In this document: one piece after another, positions 26,658 through 32,604 of the stretch
Layout of the letters: every line of letters starts with the position of its first letter
How positions within the stretch are numbered: position 1 is the first letter of the stretch
From: Acidovorax sp.
GTDB lineage: Bacteria > Pseudomonadota > Gammaproteobacteria > Burkholderiales > Burkholderiaceae_C
Direction of reading: 5' to 3'
Assembly (NCBI RefSeq): GCF_016783915.1
Contig: NZ_JADHVT010000042.1
Location: 1-32,604, forward strand
DNA length: 32,604 nt
The notes under the pieces: model-generated
The model's database searches: none
What the model saw: only the letters and a program-made list of their open reading frames with translations
Told to the model about the DNA's origin: nothing
Translations under genes and position numbers: made by a program

Positions 26658-28046
26658 TCAGTCCCGCGTCACCCGCAGCACTTCTTCGCGGCTGGTGATG
26701 CCGGCGGCAATCAGGCGCTCGCCATCGTCCCGCATCAGCGCCATGCCACCCGCCAGCGCTGCGGTGCGGATGTCGGCCTCTGAGGCCTGGTTGTGGATCT
26801 GTGCCCGGATCGCGTCCGTGGTCACCAGCAACTCGAACACGCCCGTGCGGCCTGTGTAGCCCGTCTGGCCGCAGTGCTCACAACCGCTGCCGTGGCAGTG
26901 GCTGCAGAACTTGCGCACCAGGCGCTGGGCCAGCACGCCCAGCAAGGATGACGACAGCAGGAAAGGCTCCACGCCCATGTCGGTCAGTCGCGTCACGGCG
27001 CTGGCCGCGTCGTTGGTGTGCAGCGTGGCCAGCACCAGGTGACCCGTGAGCGAGGCCTGGATGGCAATCTGCGCGGTCTCGAAGTCGCGGATTTCGCCAA
27101 TCATGATGATGTCCGGGTCCTGCCGCAGAATGGCGCGCAGGGCCTTGGCAAAGGTCAGCTCGATCTTGCTGTTGACCTGGGTTTGCCCCACGCCCGGCAG
27201 CTCGTACTCGATGGGGTCTTCCACCGTCATGATGTTGTTGCGCGTGGCATCGAGCCGGCCCAGCGCCGCATACAGCGTGGTCGTCTTGCCCGAGCCCGTG
27301 GGGCCGGTGACGAGGATGATGCCGTGCGGCTGGCCGATCAGGCCCTCAAAGCGGTGCAGGGTGTTGCCCTGCATGCCTACGGCCTCCAGGCTCAGCTTGC
27401 TTTCGCTCTTGTCCAAAAGGCGCAGCACGGCGCGTTCGCCATGGGCGCTGGGTAGCGTGGATACGCGCACGTCGATGGCACGTGTGCCCAGGCGCAGGCT
27501 GATGCGGCCGTCCTGCGGCAGGCGCTTTTCGGAGATGTCGAGGTCGGCCATGATCTTCAGGCGCGAGATCAATGCGGCGTGCAGCGCGCGGTTGGGCTGC
27601 ACCACTTCGCGCAGCGTGCCGTCCACCCGAAACCGCACGCTGCTGTGGCGCTCGTAGGGCTCGATGTGGATGTCGCTCGCACCGTCGCGCGCGGCCTGCG
27701 TGAGCAGGGCGTTGAGCATGCGGATGATGGGCGCGTCGCCCGCAGACTCCAGCAAGTCCTCGACGGCAGGCAGCTCCTGCATCATGCGCGAGAGGTCTGC
27801 GTCGCTCTCGACCTCGCTCACCACCGTGGCGGCACTCGATTCGCTGTGCGAGTAGGCGGCGCTGATGCGCTGCGCCAAGGCGGGGGCATCGAGCGGCAGC
27901 AACTGCTGCACCGGGTGCTTGCGCAGCACTTCGGACAGCGCGCCCGCGTCGGGGCTGGGGCCGTGCCACAGCACCAGCTGGTGGCCGTCGTCTTCCAGCA
28001 GCAGCTGGGCGGTGCGGGCAAAGGCGTAGGGCAGGGGGTGGCGCAT
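26658..28046 (-). CDS. gspE: Type II secretion ATPase GspE
   Basis: GspE is the cytoplasmic hexameric ATPase that drives the type II secretion pseudopilus through GspL and GspF. The 462-residue product has a reduced N-terminal domain, then SDIHIEPYE, the Walker A loop GPTGSGKT at 248-255, the Asp box EDPIEYE near 276, Walker B DPDIIMIGEIRD near 310 and the His box TGHLVLATLHTND near 334. The zinc site is C-x2-C-x4-C-x2-C at 381, 384, 389 and 392; in Vibrio EpsE the two pairs are about 29 residues apart, so this loop is strongly shortened. It starts 13 nt after gspD, with GAAGGG overlapping the gspD stop. gspF does not follow. Confidence 0.95.
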   Translation of the reverse strand: MRHPLPYAFARTAQLLLEDDGHQLVLWHGPSPDAGALSEVLRKHPVQQLLPLDAPALAQRISAAYSHSESSAATVVSEVESDADLSRMMQELPAVEDLLESAGDAPIIRMLNALLTQAARDGASDIHIEPYERHSSVRFRVDGTLREVVQPNRALHAALISRLKIMADLDISEKRLPQDGRISLRLGTRAIDVRVSTLPSAHGERAVLRLLDKSESKLSLEAVGMQGNTLHRFEGLIGQPHGIILVTGPTGSGKTTTLYAALGRLDATRNNIMTVEDPIEYELPGVGQTQVNSKIELTFAKALRAILRQDPDIIMIGEIRDFETAQIAIQASLTGHLVLATLHTNDAASAVTRLTDMGVEPFLLSSSLLGVLAQRLVRKFCSHCHGSGCEHCGQTGYTGRTGVFELLVTTDAIRAQIHNQASEADIRTAALAGGMALMRDDGERLIAAGITSREEVLRVTRD

Positions 28047-28059
28047 GCGTGGCTGCCCT

Positions 28060-30342
28060 TCAGCGTGGCGAGGTCTCTGCGGGCAGCGGGGCCAGCGGCT
28101 GGGCAGGCTGGTTGGCTGCGCCGGGCTCTGCGCGCTGTGGCAGCGCAGGCAGGATGGGCGCGCCCGACACCGACTTCATCACCACGCTGGGTGCGGGTTG
28201 TGTGGTTTGCTGCAGTGCACGGATGGCCTCGTAGCGGTCCATCATCAGGGCGTCGCTGGTGGCGTTGTCACGCACCACAATGGGGCGCAGGAACACCATC
28301 AGGTTGGTCTTGTTGCGGGTGCGGTTCTCGCTGCGGAACAGGTTGCCCAGCACCGGGATGTCGCCCATCACCGGCACCTTGTCCTGACCCTGCGAGTAGC
28401 TGTCTTCCAGCAGGCCACCGATCACGATGATGCTGCCGTCGTCCACCACCACGTTCGACTCGATGGAGCGTTTGCTGGTGGTGGGGCCGTTGGCGTTGCT
28501 CAGCGTGGCGGTGTCGATCTTGGAGACCTCCTGGTAGATCGCCATCTTCACCGTGCCGTTCTCGCTGATCTGCGGGCGCACCTTGAGCATCAGGCCCACG
28601 TCCTTGCGCTCCACCGTGGTGAATGGGTTCACCGTGCTGCTGCCGGTGCTGTTGGCGTAAGAGCCAGTCACGAAGGGCACGTTGTTGCCGATGATGATGC
28701 GTGCCTCTTCGTTGTCCAGCGTCATCAGGTTGGGGGTGGAGAGCACGTTGGCATCGCCGCTGTTCTGCAGAAAGTTGGCCAGCGCGCCCAGGTAATACTG
28801 GCCGTTGATGCGCGGTGCCAGCGCCAGGTTCAGTCCCTTGCCCAGCGAACTGGCCGCCGACGCGATGGAGGTGGTGGAGCCCGATGCCAGGGCGGCCGTC
28901 ACGTTCAGGATGTTGGCACCGACCTGGCCGGAGTTGGTGCCGATCACGCCCACGGTGCCATCGCCGTTCTTGCCCAGAATGCCCTGCCACTGGATGCCGA
29001 ACTCGGCCACCTTGTTGGCGGAGACCTCGACGATCAGGCTCTCGACCAGCACCTGCGCGCGGCGGCCGTCGAGCTTGTCGATCACGTCGCGCAGCTGGCG
29101 GTACAGCGGCTCGGGCGCCGTGATGATGAGCGAGTTGGTGGTGGGGTCAGCCTGGATCTGCCCGCCGGTGGAGGGCTGATTGTTGTTGGTGCTGCTGGTG
29201 CCCATGGCGCTGGTGCTGGAGCCCAGGCCGCCGCCGGTGCTACTGCTGCTGGACGAGCTGCCGTTGGTGGACAGCATGCCGCCGGTGCTCAGCCCCGTGC
29301 TGGGTGCGGGGGCGCTGGCGCCACCACCGCTGCTGGCCGCGCCGCCATTGCCGCCGCCCATGGCCGCCATGGCGGCGCGCAGAGTGGTGGCCAGCTTGGT
29401 GGCGTCGGCGTTCTTGAGGTAGACCACATGGATGTTGCCGCTGGCGGCGCTGCTGCCGGGCGCAGGCGCCTGGTCCAGCTGGGCCACCAACGCGCGCACC
29501 TGGGCCACGCGGGCCGGGTTGGCGGCGCGCAGAATCAGCGAGTTGCTGCGGGGCTCGGCGATGAGGGTGGTCTTGAACGACGTGTCGGCCTGGCCGGGTG
29601 CAGCCGCTGCCGCAGCACCACCGTTGGCGCTGCCGCCGTCGATCAGGCGCGACACCAGCGGTGCCAGGTCACTGGCAATGGCGTTCTTGAGCGGAATCAC
29701 CTCCACATCGCTGGCGTTGGAGACATCCATGGCCGCCACGATGCGCGCCAGGCGCTGCAGGTTGTCGGCGTAGTCGGTGATCACCAGCGAGTTGTTGCCG
29801 GGGTTCACGTTGATGGTGTTGTTGGGGCTGATGAGCGGGCGCAGCACCGGCACCAGGTTGGCCGCGTTCTCGAAATTGAGCTTGAAGATCTGCGTGACGA
29901 TCTGCCCGCCGCCGGGCGCACTGCCCGCGTTGCCCTGCACCACGCTCACGCTGCCGCCCTGCAGCTTGGCGTCGGCCTCGGGAACCACCTTGTACAGGCC
30001 GGCCGCCTCCACCACCGTGAAGCCCTGCAGCCGCAGAGCGGCCAGGAACTGCTGGAACGCGGCAGCCGGTGTCACGGCGCGCTCGGTCACCAGGTTGAGC
30101 TGGCCTTTGACCCGTGGGTCCACCACCACGTTGCGGCCGGTGATGGTGGCCATGGTGCGGGCCACGGCCTCGATCTCGGCATTGGCAAAGTTGAGCGTGA
30201 CGGGTTCGCTGGGGCGCACGCTGCCGGTACGCGTGTCTACAGCCGTTTGGGCAGCGATATGGCCGCTAGCGCATGCAAATATTGCACTTGCTGCTATTGT
30301 TTTGAGAGTAAATCGCAGGTGTGGCGAAAACAAGGAGGTCAT
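28060..30342 (-). CDS. gspD: Type II secretion outer-membrane secretin GspD
   Basis: GspD forms the outer-membrane channel of type II secretion. The 760-residue product has a signal peptide (about 1-32), an N0 domain (VTLNFANAEIEAVARTMA) and N1-N3 repeats to about 430. The secretin core includes VLSTPNLMTLDNEEA, VGLMLKVRPQI and VPVMGDIPVLGNLF. N3 is split by about 67 residues rich in Ser, Gly, Thr and Asn (328-394). The C terminus is Pro/Ala-rich. The ATG is 4 nt after the gspN stop, with only a weak SD. Part of the signal-peptide DNA (30261-30306) resembles the dispersed repeat at 26600. Pilotin dependence cannot be judged. Confidence 0.96.
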   Translation of the reverse strand: MTSLFSPHLRFTLKTIAASAIFACASGHIAAQTAVDTRTGSVRPSEPVTLNFANAEIEAVARTMATITGRNVVVDPRVKGQLNLVTERAVTPAAAFQQFLAALRLQGFTVVEAAGLYKVVPEADAKLQGGSVSVVQGNAGSAPGGGQIVTQIFKLNFENAANLVPVLRPLISPNNTINVNPGNNSLVITDYADNLQRLARIVAAMDVSNASDVEVIPLKNAIASDLAPLVSRLIDGGSANGGAAAAAAPGQADTSFKTTLIAEPRSNSLILRAANPARVAQVRALVAQLDQAPAPGSSAASGNIHVVYLKNADATKLATTLRAAMAAMGGGNGGAASSGGGASAPAPSTGLSTGGMLSTNGSSSSSSSTGGGLGSSTSAMGTSSTNNNQPSTGGQIQADPTTNSLIITAPEPLYRQLRDVIDKLDGRRAQVLVESLIVEVSANKVAEFGIQWQGILGKNGDGTVGVIGTNSGQVGANILNVTAALASGSTTSIASAASSLGKGLNLALAPRINGQYYLGALANFLQNSGDANVLSTPNLMTLDNEEARIIIGNNVPFVTGSYANSTGSSTVNPFTTVERKDVGLMLKVRPQISENGTVKMAIYQEVSKIDTATLSNANGPTTSKRSIESNVVVDDGSIIVIGGLLEDSYSQGQDKVPVMGDIPVLGNLFRSENRTRNKTNLMVFLRPIVVRDNATSDALMMDRYEAIRALQQTTQPAPSVVMKSVSGAPILPALPQRAEPGAANQPAQPLAPLPAETSPR
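30261..30306. repeat. Dispersed-repeat-like block in the gspD signal-peptide region
   Basis: The block starts GGCCGCTAGCGC (30261-30272) and ends GCTATTGTTTT (30293-30303), with a low-GC centre. Order and spacing of these words match the repeat at 26600-26649 (GGC..TAGCGC...GCTAT plus A/T run). It encodes about residues 13-27 of GspD. Confidence 0.5.
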
Positions 30343-30346
30343 AGAC

Positions 30347-31159
30347 TTAACCCACGGTGATGATGGAGCGCGCGCCGTTGCGCCGTCCGATGATGTTCAG
30401 AAGATTGGACAGTGCGGCTTCCCGTTCGGGGACGGCGCTGGCCTCGCCCGCAAAGCGCAGGCGGTTGCCCACCCACTGGCCGCTGCCGCTCAGTTGCAAG
30501 GCCCCGTCGAGGGTGCTGAGGGCGAGCGTGGGCACTTCGCCGCCCTGCAGCACCAGCCGGTAGCTGCCCATGGGGCGCAGCGTGGACAGGCGCGAGGACA
30601 TGGCCCGCGCATCCAGCTGGGCCTGGCCCGACAGCACCATGCGGCCAGCGGCCCATTGCAGGGCCAGGTCGCGCGTCTGCAGGGCCAGCTGGCCCTGCGG
30701 TTGCAGCGTGTTCCAGGGGGTGCCCAGGCCCGTTAGCAGGGCGGCGGGCCACTGACTCTGGCCGTCGGCTACTTTGACCTGCAGGCCTGCCCAGCGTGCG
30801 TGCACCTGGGCCCGCAGGGGCTCGGGGGTGCAGCAGCCCGCTTGCAGCTGGGCGCGCAGGCCGTCCCAGGTGGGGCGCAGTTGCCAATCCACCCGGCCAG
30901 GCAGAGCGGCGCTGTCCTTGCTGGCCTGGCCGCCGGTCAGCACCAGTTGGGCCGAGCCGGTCCACACCGTGCCACGTGGCTGTAGCAACAACACCTGCCC
31001 TTGGGTAGTGCTTGCCACGCCACCTGCCAGCCAGTGCGCGGGCGCAAAGGCCACCACGGCGGGCAGCACCCCGGCCAGCGCACCGGCCCATGCCCAGCCC
31101 CACGCAGCGCGGGGGGCAGAGCCTGGGGAGGGGCGTGTCGTACGGAGGTTGCGGGCCAC
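30347..31159 (-). CDS. gspN: Type II secretion protein GspN
   Basis: GspN is an accessory inner-membrane protein of type II secretion whose exact role is not settled. The 270-residue product has a short basic start, one membrane helix at about 20-44 (WGWAWAGALAGVLPAVVAF), then a periplasmic beta-rich region with GTVWTGSAQLVLTGG and LSGSGQWVGNRLRFAGEA, typical of the family. It starts at a GTG (31159) in the same frame as the gspM stop 27 nt upstream, with no evident SD, so it may depend on ribosomes from gspM. Two adjacent Cys (GCCTPE) lie in the periplasmic part. Confidence 0.9.
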   Translation of the reverse strand: MARNLRTTRPSPGSAPRAAWGWAWAGALAGVLPAVVAFAPAHWLAGGVASTTQGQVLLLQPRGTVWTGSAQLVLTGGQASKDSAALPGRVDWQLRPTWDGLRAQLQAGCCTPEPLRAQVHARWAGLQVKVADGQSQWPAALLTGLGTPWNTLQPQGQLALQTRDLALQWAAGRMVLSGQAQLDARAMSSRLSTLRPMGSYRLVLQGGEVPTLALSTLDGALQLSGSGQWVGNRLRFAGEASAVPEREAALSNLLNIIGRRNGARSIITVG

Positions 31160-31186
31160 GGTGGAGAAGCTGTTGTGCAGGGCGGG

Positions 31187-31741
31187 TCAGCGCGCCGCAG
31201 CGGCGGGCAGGGCCAGCACCACGGTGCCGTCCCATCGGGGCATGGCTACGGGTGGGCTGCCCAGGGTGACGGGCGCATTGCCGGTGGGGGGTGTAGCCGC
31301 GGGGGCTGCGCTGCGGGTCAGCCGGGCTTCCAGTGGCGTGGCGCGGGCATTGCTGCGGGCCTGGGCCAGCCACTGGGCCAGTGCATCGGCCGATGCGCCT
31401 TTGAGCGTGACCGTGGCGCGGTCGCCCGCCACGTTGAGCTGTGCCGTGTTGCCCAGGCGCTGCGTCAGGGCGGTGCGCAGCGCGGCCACGGCATCGCCGG
31501 GGCTGGTGGCGGGTGTGGCCTGCAGCTGCTGGGCCTCGGCTTGCAGGCTTTGCATGCGCTGCAGCTGGGCGTCGAGTGCGGCGTGCCGCGCGGGCGCAGC
31601 GCGCAAGGTACCGAGTGCGGGGGCGACGGCCACCCACCACAGCAGGGCCAGCGCCACCACCGTGCCGGCGGCCAGCACCAGGTTCTGCTCACGGGGCGCC
31701 AGGGCTTGCCAGCGGTCCTGGAGTGCGGAGGTTTGGGTCAT
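31187..31741 (-). CDS. gspM: Type II secretion protein GspM
   Basis: GspM is a bitopic inner-membrane protein that partners GspL in the assembly platform. The 184-residue product has a cytoplasmic start (LQDRWQALAPREQNLV), one membrane helix at about 21-43, a coiled-coil stretch to about 75, and a ferredoxin-like periplasmic domain. The LAPREQ(N/R) motif before the helix is typical of the family. Its ATG overlaps the gspL stop (ATGA). The order gspL-gspM-gspN supports the call. Confidence 0.93.
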   Translation of the reverse strand: MTQTSALQDRWQALAPREQNLVLAAGTVVALALLWWVAVAPALGTLRAAPARHAALDAQLQRMQSLQAEAQQLQATPATSPGDAVAALRTALTQRLGNTAQLNVAGDRATVTLKGASADALAQWLAQARSNARATPLEARLTRSAAPAATPPTGNAPVTLGSPPVAMPRWDGTVVLALPAAAAR

Positions 31742-32604
31742 GGGCTCACCTCGGTGCGCAGCAACAGGCTGCCATCGTCCACGCGGGCACGGTACCCGGC
31801 GGCTTGCAGGCGGCCAGACACCACAGATTCTTCATCGGGCGCCAGGGTCACGCCACGCAGGCGCAGCTCGCCGGGGGTGTATTCGATGCTGCTGGGCAGG
31901 CGGCCATCGGGCAAGGCCGCACCGGCCGCTGCCAGCAGGGGCTCCAGGTCGCGCGCCGACACGCTGCCGGCAGCCTGCCGCAGCTGGGCGAGTTCGCGCT
32001 CCATCTGCACCGGCGCATCGACCACCACCTGCACTTTGGGGAAGGTCTGGGTCAGGGTGTTGCGTACGCTGGCCTGCTTGGCAGTCAGCGCCTGCCGTTC
32101 TTGCCAGGCCCAGGCATTGAGCCCCACCAGGTGCGCCACCACCAGCATGCCCGCGCCCCAGCGGGCTGCACGCCACTGCGGGGCATACAGCGCCGCGCTC
32201 AGCGCGCTGCCCACTTTGCGCAGCGCGCGGGTGCTGCTGGTGCTGGACAGGTCGAACTGCGCCAGGTCCCAGTCGCTGCGGGCGGCATCGAGCGCGCGCT
32301 GGCTGGTGGTGTGCAGGGCAATGCGTTGGCCTTGCGGGCCCAGGGTGCGTTCGGCCAGCGCAGCCACGGCGGGCTCGGCGCGGACCATGAGGGCTGGTTC
32401 GTCGCCGCTGTCGGCGGTCGGCAAGGCGGCGCGTGCCAGGGTCAGGGCCATGGGGGTCAGCGGCAGCACCGCCACGCCTTGGTCGGCGCCATGGCCGGTC
32501 AGCACCACGTAGGCTTCCTCGGGCGTTCCCAGGGCACACAGCTCGGGCTGGCCGCTGGCCGTGGGGCCGGGCGCAAATTCGGGCACCACTCGGGCCACGC
32601 GGCG
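31738..32604 (-). CDS. gspL: Type II secretion protein GspL (5' end outside window)
   Basis: GspL bridges the GspE ATPase in the cytoplasm and GspM in the membrane. The frame is open to the right edge, so the start lies outside; 288 C-terminal residues are visible, roughly 70% of a normal GspL. They include the end of the actin-like cytoplasmic domain, a membrane helix (RWGAGMLVVAHLVGLNAWAW, about nt 32103-32162), a coiled coil (ERELAQLRQAAGSV) and the periplasmic ferredoxin-like domain (SIEYTPGELRLRGV, GRLQAAGYRARVDDG). The stop overlaps gspM. Promoter and upstream gsp genes are not in the window. Confidence 0.92.
   Translation of the reverse strand, partial: RRVARVVPEFAPGPTASGQPELCALGTPEEAYVVLTGHGADQGVAVLPLTPMALTLARAALPTADSGDEPALMVRAEPAVAALAERTLGPQGQRIALHTTSQRALDAARSDWDLAQFDLSSTSSTRALRKVGSALSAALYAPQWRAARWGAGMLVVAHLVGLNAWAWQERQALTAKQASVRNTLTQTFPKVQVVVDAPVQMERELAQLRQAAGSVSARDLEPLLAAAGAALPDGRLPSSIEYTPGELRLRGVTLAPDEESVVSGRLQAAGYRARVDDGSLLLRTEVSP

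Noticed and set aside
28045-30360. Open frame of 771 codons on the + strand opposite gspD
   Set aside because: Shadow of the secretin gene: composition is Gly/Ala/His/Val-rich with no domain, and gspD is unmistakable on the other strand.

Overview
The window is a GC-rich chromosomal segment from a betaproteobacterium, most likely of the Comamonadaceae (Acidovorax-like). The grounds are the protein sequences, the gene order hslU - mraZ - rsmH - ftsL - ftsI - murE - murF - mraY - murD - ftsW - murG - murC - ddlB - ftsQ - ftsA - ftsZ, and short A/T-flanked palindromic repeats built round TAGCGCT and GCTAT, which I recall from that family. The genus is an inference; no 16S rRNA or tRNA gene is present.

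Layout. 1-938: 3' part of hslU. 939-1190: terminator, inverted repeat, then an extended -10 promoter overlaid by four AGTG boxes spaced exactly 10 bp apart (the probable MraZ operator). 1191-19135: the complete division and cell wall (dcw) cluster on the + strand. Most genes overlap by ATGA or GTGA, so they are probably translationally coupled. RsmH modifies 16S rRNA; MurE, MurF, MraY, MurD, MurG, MurC and Ddl make lipid II; FtsW and FtsI polymerise and cross-link it at the septum; FtsL, FtsQ, FtsA and FtsZ build the divisome. A perfect 16-bp bidirectional terminator follows ftsZ. 19280-21058: a Cache-domain chemoreceptor on the - strand, separating ftsZ from lpxC. 21279-22202: lpxC, possibly leaderless. 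22215-22391: a 58-residue two-helix membrane protein. 22391-22551: a nested palindromic element. 22601-24739: TPP riboswitch and thiC. 24880-26591: a second chemoreceptor behind a good sigma-54 promoter match. 26600-26649: a dispersed repeat between convergent genes. 26658-32604 on the - strand: a type II secretion operon transcribed gspL (partial) - gspM - gspN - gspD - gspE.

Most of the window is conserved core genome. I see no phage, transposase, CRISPR array or defence system. The less ordinary points are: MurD with about 148 extra acidic Pro/Ala-rich residues at its N terminus; a duplicated ftsW 3' end carrying two tandem hairpins and a 28-codon ORF in front of murG; dispersed repeats that seem to have been absorbed in frame into murE, murG, murC and the gspD signal peptide; the sigma-54 promoter of the second chemoreceptor; and the 160-bp nested palindrome before thiC.
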